Below, piece after piece: positions 9,527-17,820 of a stretch of 64,000 nt of DNA (positions are counted from its first letter, which is position 1; each line of letters begins with the position of its first letter). A program made the position numbers and the translations under genes. The notes under the pieces are model-generated. The model was not told where the DNA came from. It was given only the letters and a program-made list of their open reading frames with translations, and made no database searches. This stretch comes from Candidatus Nanopelagicales bacterium. Lineage in GTDB: Bacteria > Actinomycetota > Actinomycetes > Nanopelagicales > Nanopelagicaceae. Where the stretch lies: assembly GCA_030830475.1 (NCBI GenBank), contig JAURMX010000020.1:1-64000 (forward strand), read 5' to 3'.

Positions 9527-11056
9527 ATGCAGTTGTCAAATGTCTCAAATGTTCTAGAGGTGATTGGGGTTGAAAAGCGCTACCCGGGCGTCGTGGCAAA
9601 TAGAGATGTTTCAATTCAAATTCAAGCTGGAACCATCCACGCAATCATTGGTGAAAATGGAGCCGGCAAATCAACATTAATGAAAACCCTTTATGGTCTA
9701 ATCAAACCTGATGCTGGACAGATAAGAATTTTTGGCAAAGAGGTAAATTTAAAGTCCCCACAAGATGCTATTGAACTCGGTGTGGGCATGGTGCACCAAC
9801 ACTTCAAATTGGCGGATAACGCAACAGTTCTAGAAAATGTAATTTTGGGTAGTGAGCCGACAAGATTTGGTTTCGTGGTTAAGTATGACGAGGCCCGGGA
9901 AAAATTAATTGAAATTGCCCAAAATTATGGGCTGGATATAAATCCGGATGAAAAACTTTCAAATTTGGGGGTCGGCGAGAGGCAACGTGTAGAGATCGCC
10001 AAAGTGTTATTCCGCGGTGCAAAGATTCTAATTTTAGATGAGCCAACCGCGGTTTTAGTGCCACAAGAGGTTGACGAGTTATTTGCCAATCTGCGTGAGT
10101 TGGTAAAAAAAGGTTTAACAGTACTTTTCATCTCTCATAAATTAGATGAGGTTTTATCAATTGCTGATGACATCACCATCATGCGTCAAGGCACAACAGT
10201 TGCTACCAGAAAGCCTGAAAACACCAATAAGAAAGAGTTGGCGGAGTTGATGGTTGGGGGAGAATTGCCCAAACCTAAAGCTGGAGAGCTGAAAATTAGC
10301 CCAGAGAGCTTTTTGAAGATTGAATCCGCTTCATACTTCCGAGCAGATGGACGACAGATTCTTGACGATGTGAATTTAGAACTTCATGGTGGTGAGATTC
10401 TTGGATTGGCTGGAGTAGAAGGAAATGGTCAGAGCGAGTTAATTGAGTTGATTATGGGTTTGATTAAACCCGCATCCGGTTCGGTTGAGGTTCTTGGTTT
10501 AGATGCTGCAAATACCTTAACTCGAGAGATTCGTAACGCCGGAGTTGCCTATATTCCACAGGATAGACAACGCGATGGACTTTTGATGACCGCACCACTT
10601 TGGGAAAATCGAATTCTCGGTCACCAATTTGCCGAACCAATGGCGAAAAGTATTTGGGTCAACAAAAGTGCCGCTATTCAAGATTCAAAGCGTGTCGTTG
10701 ATGAATTCGATGTACGTACCCCAGGCATAAATGTTTTAGCAAGCGCTCTTTCTGGTGGTAACCAGCAGAAGTTCATTGTTGGGCGAGAGTTAACTGGAGA
10801 TCCAAAGTTAATTGTTGCGGCACAACCTACTCGAGGTGTTGATGTTGGAGCACAAGCCATTATTTGGGAGCATCTAATGCAGGCTCGTTCAAGAGGCGCG
10901 GGAATCCTCCTAATTTCAGCGGATTTAGAGGAACTTTTCTCGCTTTCAGATCGCATCGCCGTTATTTACAGCGGAAAGATAGTTTCGATCTTGAATCCAG
11001 CAAAGACAACGCCAGAAGATCTAGGTCTAGCGATGACGGGAGCGAAGAGCGCATGA
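9527..11056 (+). CDS. nucleoside ABC importer ATPase (two ABC domains)
   Basis: A 509-residue fused double-ABC ATPase of the RbsA/NupO/YufO type. Domain 1 (about 10-245) has Walker A GENGAGKST at 42-50, signature LGVGERQRVEIAK and Walker B ILILDEPTAVL. Domain 2 (about 265-505) has a degenerate nucleotide site (GVEGNGQSE), signature LSGGNQQKFIVGREL and AQPTRGVDVGA. One intact and one degenerate site are usual in this family. The start follows AAGAAGGGAA. Its stop overlaps the next start as ATGA, so it is translationally coupled to the permease. Confidence 0.95.
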   Translation: MQLSNVSNVLEVIGVEKRYPGVVANRDVSIQIQAGTIHAIIGENGAGKSTLMKTLYGLIKPDAGQIRIFGKEVNLKSPQDAIELGVGMVHQHFKLADNATVLENVILGSEPTRFGFVVKYDEAREKLIEIAQNYGLDINPDEKLSNLGVGERQRVEIAKVLFRGAKILILDEPTAVLVPQEVDELFANLRELVKKGLTVLFISHKLDEVLSIADDITIMRQGTTVATRKPENTNKKELAELMVGGELPKPKAGELKISPESFLKIESASYFRADGRQILDDVNLELHGGEILGLAGVEGNGQSELIELIMGLIKPASGSVEVLGLDAANTLTREIRNAGVAYIPQDRQRDGLLMTAPLWENRILGHQFAEPMAKSIWVNKSAAIQDSKRVVDEFDVRTPGINVLASALSGGNQQKFIVGRELTGDPKLIVAAQPTRGVDVGAQAIIWEHLMQARSRGAGILLISADLEELFSLSDRIAVIYSGKIVSILNPAKTTPEDLGLAMTGAKSA

Positions 11057-12138
11057 CAAAGAGTCGACTTTTCTGGGGAGTTGTTGCGCCCACGGCAGCT
11101 ATTTTGAACTCCCTATTTTTCGTCTACATTATTTTGAAAATTCGCGGGGTAGACCCGATAGAGATGTTTAAATTGATGATCTCTTACGGTTTTGATCCTC
11201 GAAACCTAGTCTCTGAAATCAATCAAACTGTGGCGTACTACATGGCAGGAGTTGCTGCAGCTATTGGTTTCAAAATGCTCTTATTTAATATCGGAATTGA
11301 TGGTCAGTATCGCATGGGCGCATTCTTCGGCGCGGTAGTTGGAGCTGCGGTTAATCTGCCTCCAGTTCTACATGTTATGTTGATCATTTTGGTTGCCATG
11401 TTAGCGGGTGGCGCATGGGCAGCGATTGCCGGTTACCTCAAAGTAAAACGGGGCGTTAATGAGGTTATTAGCAACATTATGTTGAACTTCATCGCTGCCG
11501 CGATTATCGCTTTTCTACTGAGTCCAAATCTTTTGGGTTCACTTCCCGAAGGCTCTCAAAACCTTCAGACAAATCCAATTCCAAAGAGTGGCCGCATGCC
11601 AACCATTAAAGCTTTTGAGGGCGAGATTTACACATTCTTGTTCATCGCCATTCTTGTTGGTGTGAGCTACTGGATTATGTTAAACAAAACGATTTTCGGT
11701 TTTAATTTACGTGCTACAGGTCTTTCATTCCGTGCTGCACGAGCTAGCGGAGTAAATGCTCCAGGAATGATATTTATTACCACAGTGCTTTCGGGTGCAA
11801 TTGCCGGATTGGTCGGAATTGGAACCTTACTTTCAGATACCCATTCCTACAGCATGGCTTTCCCATCCGGATACGCCTTTACCGGGTTGGCTCTAGCGCT
11901 GTTGGGCCGTAATCATCCTGTGGGTATATTTTTTGCAGCCTTTCTTTGGTCATTCCTAGAGAGATCCGCTCCCGTCTTGGAGTTTGAAGGCGTGCCTCCT
12001 GAAATCGTAATTGTTATGCAAGGAACCATAGTTTTGTCGATTGTTATTGCCTACGAAGTTGTAGCGCGGATAAATCTGAGACAACAACAGAGAGCTGTGG
12101 GAACTGTTAACGCAGAAAATGTGAAGGAGACGAAGTAA
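11053..12138 (+). CDS. nucleoside ABC importer permease 1 (NupP/YufP-like)
   Basis: A 361-residue integral membrane permease of the BPD_transp_2 family with about ten hydrophobic segments. The EAA-like cytoplasmic coupling region contains NEVISNIMLNFIA, typical of the BMP-type importers. The start is the ATG overlapping the ATPase stop (ATGA); a longer upstream in-frame reading lies inside the ATPase gene and is not credible. Its TAA shares one base with the ATG of the second permease. Together with the 8426, 9527 and 12138 genes it forms a complete importer. Confidence 0.93.
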   Translation: MTKSRLFWGVVAPTAAILNSLFFVYIILKIRGVDPIEMFKLMISYGFDPRNLVSEINQTVAYYMAGVAAAIGFKMLLFNIGIDGQYRMGAFFGAVVGAAVNLPPVLHVMLIILVAMLAGGAWAAIAGYLKVKRGVNEVISNIMLNFIAAAIIAFLLSPNLLGSLPEGSQNLQTNPIPKSGRMPTIKAFEGEIYTFLFIAILVGVSYWIMLNKTIFGFNLRATGLSFRAARASGVNAPGMIFITTVLSGAIAGLVGIGTLLSDTHSYSMAFPSGYAFTGLALALLGRNHPVGIFFAAFLWSFLERSAPVLEFEGVPPEIVIVMQGTIVLSIVIAYEVVARINLRQQQRAVGTVNAENVKETK

Positions 12139-13391
12139 TGTCAACTAACATCGCGAAAACTAACTCCAATGCTCGAACAAAAGCCAAGTCGTTTTTTAAG
12201 TCGCCGGCCCGTATCACACTACTAATCGCTGGATTATTTTTAATCATTTCACTAGTTGAAAGCATCACTGGCGCAGTAGATATCACCGCGCCGGGAACTT
12301 CGGGTGCTACCTTGCGTTTCGCTATTCCGTTGCTTATGGCTGGTCTAGGCGGTCTTTGGGCGGAGCGGGCTGGTGTAATTAATATCGGTCTAGAAGGAAT
12401 GATGATTGTTGGAACCTGGACGGCGGCTTGGTTTGGTTTTCTACATGGACCGGTTGTGGGAATTCTGGCGGCAGCGGTCTTCGGACTCGCCTCAGGGTTT
12501 TTCCACGCTTTTCTAACGGTAAAAATTGGAATCGATCAAGCGGTATCAGGTCTTTCAATTAATCTTATTGCGGCTGGAGCAGCTCGATATCTCTCTGGAA
12601 TTTTCTTTCCGCCAGTTGGCGGCGACAGAACTGTTTCGCCACCAGTTGAAACCCTGCCCACTTTTACAATCCCGTTAGTGGCGGATTTCTTTAAGAGTAT
12701 TGATGAGAAAGATATATTTTTCATCTCAAATGTTTCAGGGCTTATTTACGGAATCACTAGAGATCTATCTGTTGTGACAGTGGGGCTATTGCTATTAGTA
12801 CCGATTACCTCTTGGATTTTATGGCGAAGCAAGTTTGGTCTAAGGATGCGTTTCTCAGGTGAAAATCCCATGGCAGCCGAGTCATTAGGCATTAATGTTT
12901 ATCGGACTAGATATATAGCCATCTCCGTATCTGGAATGTTAGCCTCTTTAGGAGGGGCGTATTTAGCTCTGGTGGCCTCATCGGTTTACAGAGAGGGACA
13001 AACTGCAGGACGCGGCTTCATTGGTTTAGCAACAGTCATCTTCGGAAACTGGAAACCAAGTGGCGTTTTTGCCGGCTCAATCCTCTTTGGATTTACTGAT
13101 GCGCTTCGTGTGCGCCAGGCAGATTCAGTTATGGCTTTAATCATGGGTGCAGGAATTGTTGCTCTGCTGCTCTCTATTTTCTACACCTCATCAAGAAGAT
13201 GGAAGCCAGCGGGCTCATATTTTGCTATCGGATTGGTAGCTCTATGGATTAATCAACGTGTGGAGACAATTCCGCAGGAGTTTATAACGGTATTTCCAAA
13301 TGTTGCTACCTTGTTGGTACTTACCTTCTTGGCTCAGAGGTTAACGCCTCCCGCCATGGCTGGTATGCCTTATAAACGTGGCTCTGAGTAG
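12138..13391 (+). CDS. nucleoside ABC importer permease 2 (NupQ/YufQ-like)
   Basis: A 417-residue permease of the same family and the second membrane half of the importer. Conserved segments include RFAIPLLMAGLGGLWAERAG, INIGLEGMM and the coupling segment KIGIDQAVSGLSINLIA. The N-terminal 35 residues are polar and basic before the first membrane span. It overlaps permease 1 by one base and ends 14 bases before the queuosine-salvage homologue, so all belong to one operon. Confidence 0.93.
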   Translation: MSTNIAKTNSNARTKAKSFFKSPARITLLIAGLFLIISLVESITGAVDITAPGTSGATLRFAIPLLMAGLGGLWAERAGVINIGLEGMMIVGTWTAAWFGFLHGPVVGILAAAVFGLASGFFHAFLTVKIGIDQAVSGLSINLIAAGAARYLSGIFFPPVGGDRTVSPPVETLPTFTIPLVADFFKSIDEKDIFFISNVSGLIYGITRDLSVVTVGLLLLVPITSWILWRSKFGLRMRFSGENPMAAESLGINVYRTRYIAISVSGMLASLGGAYLALVASSVYREGQTAGRGFIGLATVIFGNWKPSGVFAGSILFGFTDALRVRQADSVMALIMGAGIVALLLSIFYTSSRRWKPAGSYFAIGLVALWINQRVETIPQEFITVFPNVATLLVLTFLAQRLTPPAMAGMPYKRGSE

Positions 13392-13405
13392 TCAAGAAAG
13401 AAGAT

Positions 13406-14395
13406 ATGAGCGTTAATTGGGGCTCGCCAGTTCTTAAAAGTCTGGAGCCGGTATTAAATAATGCCAAGTTAGTACGCATCAATAAAGAAAAGTTAATTGA
13501 TGTTGCAAACTGGATGGCGTATGAAGAGTTTCCCAAGCCTGATGGATCGATGCTTTTTGACTTTGGTAACAATCCAGATACTTTGATGGATTTTACAATG
13601 GTGGTCAACACCATGAACTTTGCTTTTACAGATTTCCAATCAGGGGTTAAGTTCGAAACAGATTACCAAGGTAAACGTTGGTGTGATAGCGAAGCGATGT
13701 TGGCTTGCATGCATCGCGCAGTTAACAACGGGGTGCCTTTGTTTTCCGGGGAATTCCTCGCAAACTTAACCGCGGAAAAGTTCAACTCAATCTTCGCAGG
13801 CACTATTGAGATGCCGATGATCAAGGAGCGGGTTGAAATATTTAATGAGGTTGGCCGGGTATTGGTGGAAAAGTATGAAGGCAGTTATCACAACTTTATC
13901 CGCTCCTGCTCACCGCGCTTATATGACAATGGAAATGGGCTCTTAGAACGCTTGGTAGTTGAGTTCCCGAGGTTCAACGATGTTAGCCATTATCACGGCC
14001 ATGAGGTCCAAATCTTCAAGTTGGCTCAACTTGGAATCTGGGGGATGCATTTAGCGCTCTCACCGCGTGGGCATTGGCAGTTAGAGGATGCTGCAGAGTT
14101 GACCGCCTTTGCTGATTACATTGTGCCGGTCGGTCTCAGAGTGATGGGTATTTTTGAATACGCGCCGGAGTTAGAAAACCAGATCAACTCCTTACAGGAA
14201 GTTGAGCGTGATAGCGATGCCGAGATTGAATTGCGGGCCAGCTCTATTTACTGCATTGCATTGCTGACTGAAGAGATCAACAAGAGAAGGCCGAATGTGA
14301 CACCACTTCTAATGCCGCAAGTGGACTTTAGATTTTGGAAAACCTATCACGCCACTCATTGGCCGCATCACCTAACAAAAACGGTGATGTACTAA
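13406..14395 (+). CDS. queuosine 5'-phosphate N-glycosylase homologue (QNG1/DUF2419 family)
   Basis: A 329-residue protein I recognise as the queuosine-salvage family (PF10343; human C9orf64/QNG1). Its members hydrolyse queuosine 5'-phosphate to release queuine. Family landmarks are VVNTMNFAFTDF, the downstream YQGKRWCDSEAMLACMHRAV, MPMIKERVEIFNEVGRVLVE, TAFADYIVPVGLRVMGIFEY and EIELRASSIYCIALL. The C-terminal end VDFRFWKTYHATHWPHH leads into TKTVMY, resembling the human tail. The ribosome binding site AAGAAAGAAG precedes the ATG. It is the last gene of the nucleoside-importer operon and ends convergently with the deoxyribosyltransferase (4-base overlap). The substrate is inferred from the family; a related modified nucleotide is possible. 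Confidence 0.85.
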   Translation: MSVNWGSPVLKSLEPVLNNAKLVRINKEKLIDVANWMAYEEFPKPDGSMLFDFGNNPDTLMDFTMVVNTMNFAFTDFQSGVKFETDYQGKRWCDSEAMLACMHRAVNNGVPLFSGEFLANLTAEKFNSIFAGTIEMPMIKERVEIFNEVGRVLVEKYEGSYHNFIRSCSPRLYDNGNGLLERLVVEFPRFNDVSHYHGHEVQIFKLAQLGIWGMHLALSPRGHWQLEDAAELTAFADYIVPVGLRVMGIFEYAPELENQINSLQEVERDSDAEIELRASSIYCIALLTEEINKRRPNVTPLLMPQVDFRFWKTYHATHWPHHLTKTVMY

Positions 14396-14853
14396 TTTTG
14401 CGATTCTAATTCAACTTTCCAAGCCCGCAGCATTGGTAACGCTTTCTCAAAGCGATCAACCACTTGTCCGACATCTTCAATACAACCACGCACAAATAGA
14501 TTGATGCCCTTCCCATCAATCATGTTGCGATCTCTAATAACTCGAGTGTCAGTTACCAGACCCACAATTCCTTTTTTAGATTTATCGGAACGCATCGCTG
14601 CCCAGAAGATTCCAATCTCAGTCGCGGTGCCATCATCAACCATCGGCCCATCCAGTAGCGCCAATACCGCATTAGCTGCCATTACCTCTTTGGAATCTAC
14701 TTCAAAGATAAATTTTGCTGTTACCGGATCTGGTAAAGGAATTTCGTGAGGCACAAAAACTTCGAAACCTTCACTGCGCAGTTGTGCGGCGCATTGATCA
14801 ATGAAGCTCCGCTCATATGGGGTGAATAAAGGTCCAGCAAAATAAATCCGCAT
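14392..14853 (-). CDS. nucleoside 2-deoxyribosyltransferase family protein
   Basis: A 153-residue protein of the Nuc_deoxyrib_tr family (PF05014), which moves deoxyribose between bases or, in DNPH1-like members, hydrolyses deoxynucleoside monophosphates. The N-terminus MRIYFAGPLFTPYERSF and the acidic segment DDGTATEIGIFWAA, with the expected catalytic glutamate, are diagnostic. Length is typical. The start has AAGGGAG about 10 bases upstream. It lies between the importer operon and the MFS-hydrolase-phosphorylase operon, fitting a salvage role. Transferase and hydrolase activity cannot be distinguished from sequence alone. Confidence 0.82.
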   Translation of the reverse strand: MRIYFAGPLFTPYERSFIDQCAAQLRSEGFEVFVPHEIPLPDPVTAKFIFEVDSKEVMAANAVLALLDGPMVDDGTATEIGIFWAAMRSDKSKKGIVGLVTDTRVIRDRNMIDGKGINLFVRGCIEDVGQVVDRFEKALPMLRAWKVELESQN

Positions 14854-14908
14854 TTGGCAACACTCCCTTCAAGTATGTAGACGAGGGTAGCCTTTCTGGG
14901 TAGATTTC

Positions 14909-14922
14909 TGCAATCGATTTCA
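14909..14922. promoter_or_regulatory. candidate LacI-type operator upstream of the MFS operon
   Basis: TGCAATCGATTTCA is a 14-base near-palindrome centred on CG with six of seven pairs matching, the shape typical of LacI-family operators. It lies 24 bases before the TTG start of the MFS gene. TGCAATCG recurs near the LacI-type gene at 7292. The binding protein is inferred. Confidence 0.42.
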
Positions 14923-14945
14923 CTAACTAATTTCAGGGGAGTGTC

Positions 14946-16145
14946 TTGCTAACTTCGTATCGAGAAGTGATTAGACATAGCCACGCTTTTCCAACCTTTG
15001 GCTTTGGAATGGTGGGTCGAATTCCTGTGGCCATGAATACGGTGGCGCTAGTTTTCTTAATTTCATCGGTCAGAGACTCATTTCTACTTGCTGGTATTGC
15101 TTCCTCTTTTTACACCTTATGCGGCGCAATTGTCGGGCCACGTATCGGCAGATTAGCTGATCGATATGGCACACGGGTGGTTTTGCTACCGATTACTTTT
15201 GTAAACGCTTTATCAATTGTAGGGGTGGTTTTTTTCAGTTCCAGATCCATTCCGCTATTGCTGCTTTTTTCCGCACTCTCTGGTGCAACTATGCCAAGTT
15301 TTGGAAGTTACACCAGAACAAGGTGGAGCCGAACCATCAAAGATAAAAGAGAGCTAGGTGTAGCGCTATCGCTGGAATCTGTACTTGATGAAACCGCTTT
15401 TGTGGTAGGTCCAGCGTTAGCAGGATTTCTCTTTGCGCTATATGGCTCTGAATCCCCACTATTGGCTGGCATATTCTTCACGATTATTGGCGGTGCTGGA
15501 TTAGCTATCACCTCATTTGATCATGCCAACAAGGATGGTGAGCGGCAGCAACTAGGCGGACTTTTCAAAATCCAGTATGTAAAGAGTCTTTTAACTTCTC
15601 TTATTGCATTGGGTATGTTGTTTGGATCTAATTACGTGGTCATTCTTGCGGTAGCAAAGGAGAGTGGAAGAGCGGCTGATGGCGGTCTCTGGGTTGGTTT
15701 ATATCCAATTGGCAGTACGGTCGCTGGCTTGGTCTATGGTTTGATTCACTGGAAATCAAGAAACGCCATTCGATACTCACTAGCTCTAGCCTTCATGACC
15801 CTCTCAACAAGCGCCATTCTTTTCTTTCAAAACATCGAGACGATTGTATATTTTATAATCCTTTCTGGAATTGGAATCGCTCCTGCATTGATTGCGGCCA
15901 ACGCACACTTAAAGGAGTTGGTACCTCTTAGCCGATTAAACGAGGCTTTTTCACTGCTCGGCGCCTCTCTTTCCATTGGAATTACTCTGGGCAGCACACT
16001 GAGTGGCATGTTGGTGGACCGTCTTGGTGGTTGGAATGGTTTTTATTTTATGAGCGCTGCGACACTCTTAGCCACACTTTTATCTTTAGTCGGAGTAAAC
16101 GCTGGAAAGCATGAACCACTAGGTGAAACAATAAATCATGGCTGA
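14946..16145 (+). CDS. MFS permease, probably for nucleosides or bases
   Basis: A 399-residue major facilitator superfamily protein with about twelve hydrophobic segments. The loop 2-3 motif reads GPRIGRLADRYGTRVVLL, matching the MFS signature G-x-LaDRyGrR. The start is a TTG with AGGGGAG upstream; no ATG or GTG occurs nearby in a position that preserves the first membrane segment. It overlaps the nucleoside hydrolase start by 8 bases. It heads an operon of hydrolase and two uridine phosphorylases, so nucleoside or nucleobase movement is the likeliest role. Substrate and direction cannot be read from sequence. Confidence 0.8.
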   Translation: MLTSYREVIRHSHAFPTFGFGMVGRIPVAMNTVALVFLISSVRDSFLLAGIASSFYTLCGAIVGPRIGRLADRYGTRVVLLPITFVNALSIVGVVFFSSRSIPLLLLFSALSGATMPSFGSYTRTRWSRTIKDKRELGVALSLESVLDETAFVVGPALAGFLFALYGSESPLLAGIFFTIIGGAGLAITSFDHANKDGERQQLGGLFKIQYVKSLLTSLIALGMLFGSNYVVILAVAKESGRAADGGLWVGLYPIGSTVAGLVYGLIHWKSRNAIRYSLALAFMTLSTSAILFFQNIETIVYFIILSGIGIAPALIAANAHLKELVPLSRLNEAFSLLGASLSIGITLGSTLSGMLVDRLGGWNGFYFMSAATLLATLLSLVGVNAGKHEPLGETINHG

Positions 16146-17073
16146 GAAAATCATTTTCGATACCGATCCTGGGATTGATGATGCCCTGGCTCTACTCCTT
16201 CTCGCGGCTGCACCCGAGCTGGATTTATTGGCCATCACCGTCACTCATGGCAATACCTCACAAGAAAAATGCTTATCCAACGCTTTGCAGTTGGTTGAGT
16301 TGCTAGGAATTGAACAGGTCCCGGTAGCTCGCGGAGCTCAAGAACCATTGGTAAAAGAGTTATCAGTCGCAGAGGAAACCCATGGAGATGGAGGATTGGG
16401 TTATGCCGTCCTACCAGAACCTAAAGTAAAACCAATTCAAGAGTCAGCACATAATTTAATTATTAGATTAGTTAATGAAAACCCGGGCCAAATCACTTTG
16501 CTTTGTGTGGGGCCTATGACCAACATCGCATTAGCACTTTTGAAACAGCCTCAGATTGCCAAAAATATTAAGCGTATTGTGGCGATGGGTGGCTCTATCC
16601 ATTACCCAGGAAATTCAACCCCACAGTCGGAGTACAACGTATTTTGTGATCCAGAAAGCTACGAAATCGTGCTTAATGCGGGAGTAGATTTCACTTTGGT
16701 ACCTCTGGATGTCACTTACCAATGCCTACTTACTACCCAACATATTGAACAAATTACTTTAGCCCGTCCTGAAATAAAGAATTTCATCAAGGAATCAACC
16801 CGGTTTTACATTGAGTTTCACGCCAAGTATCAAGGCATTCAGGGTTGTGCGATAAATGATCCATTAGCGGCTGCAATTTTGATTGACCCAACACTCGTGG
16901 AAAATCGGGATTACTTCCTCTCCGTTGATTTATCGGGAGGTTCCTCTAGGGCCAAGACCATTGCTGATCACTATGGAGCCTTGAAGAAGGCTCCTAATGC
17001 AAAGGTTTCTATGACGGTTGAGGTGGATCGATTTATGAAGCAATTCATAGAACGTATGAATAGGTTGAATTGA
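16138..17073 (+). CDS. inosine-uridine type nucleoside hydrolase 1
   Basis: A 311-residue nucleoside hydrolase that splits nucleosides to base and ribose. The calcium- and ribose-binding motif FDTDPGIDDALA sits at residues 7-18. EYNVFCDPES is the usual EFN-x-DPEA ribose segment. The C-terminal Ca2+-ligand segment reads AINDPLAAA, with asparagine where many group I enzymes have the leaving-group histidine (HDP). The start lies inside the MFS 3' end (8-base overlap) and the stop overlaps the next ATG by one base, so expression is tightly coupled. Base specificity is unknown. Confidence 0.9.
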   Translation: MAEKIIFDTDPGIDDALALLLLAAAPELDLLAITVTHGNTSQEKCLSNALQLVELLGIEQVPVARGAQEPLVKELSVAEETHGDGGLGYAVLPEPKVKPIQESAHNLIIRLVNENPGQITLLCVGPMTNIALALLKQPQIAKNIKRIVAMGGSIHYPGNSTPQSEYNVFCDPESYEIVLNAGVDFTLVPLDVTYQCLLTTQHIEQITLARPEIKNFIKESTRFYIEFHAKYQGIQGCAINDPLAAAILIDPTLVENRDYFLSVDLSGGSSRAKTIADHYGALKKAPNAKVSMTVEVDRFMKQFIERMNRLN

Positions 17074-17804
17074 TGAAGCAGTATCACACCCAAACACAGA
17101 AAGGTGATGTTGGCAGATATGTATTAATGCCAGGAGATCCCGGTCGGGTTCCTTTGATTGCTGCCAAACTAGAGAATGCAGTTCACGTCGCTACTAATCG
17201 TGAGTATGTCACTTATACCGGTTGGCTAGAAGGTGAAAAGGTATCTGTTACATCTACCGGAATTGGATGTCCATCATCAGCAATTGCGGTGGAAGAGCTT
17301 TATCGCAGCGGTGCGGACACTTTTATCCGAGTTGGCACTTCAGGTAGTCTCCAGCCGGGTACTAAATCCAATGATTTAGCCGTGGTAACTGGCGCCATTC
17401 GGCACGAAGGTACCACTTCGCACTACATGCCTATTGAATTCCCAGCGGTATGCGATTTAGAGATCGTGCAGGCAATGAGAAGTGCAGTCGAGAGACTAGG
17501 TGTCAGATATCAATTGGGAATTTCGCACTCGAAAGATTCCTTTTATGGTGAAGTTGAGCCAGATAAATCTGCAAACAGCGAACAGCTCAAGGATTTATGG
17601 CGGGCTTGGCAGATAGGTGGCGCAATCTGCTCTGAGATGGAGATTTCAACTATCTGTATAGTTTCAATCATTCTGGGTGCCAGAGCTGGAGGAATAATGG
17701 CGATGCATGGTGAAGGAGAGTTTGGACCGTTGGATGGTTTAATTATTGCGGCGGTTGAATCGGTAAGAGAGTTAATTAAATCTGATAAAACAAGGGCAGC
17801 ATAA
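17073..17804 (+). CDS. uridine phosphorylase-like protein 1
   Basis: A 243-residue nucleoside phosphorylase of the PNP_UDP_1 family. Phosphate-binding elements are intact: MPGDPGRV, TNREYVTYTG and FIRVGTSGSLQ. The nucleobase loop reads SKDSFYGEVEPDKSAN, diverging from the next gene's FYGQHEPERMG, in which Q and R would read uracil. The ribose segment reads SEMEISTI. The ATG shares one base with the hydrolase TGA; a TTG one codon earlier is an alternative. It is a tandem paralogue of the following gene and may have a different base preference. Confidence 0.85.
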   Translation: MKQYHTQTQKGDVGRYVLMPGDPGRVPLIAAKLENAVHVATNREYVTYTGWLEGEKVSVTSTGIGCPSSAIAVEELYRSGADTFIRVGTSGSLQPGTKSNDLAVVTGAIRHEGTTSHYMPIEFPAVCDLEIVQAMRSAVERLGVRYQLGISHSKDSFYGEVEPDKSANSEQLKDLWRAWQIGGAICSEMEISTICIVSIILGARAGGIMAMHGEGEFGPLDGLIIAAVESVRELIKSDKTRAA

Positions 17805-17820
17805 GAAAAAGGAAAAAAAT

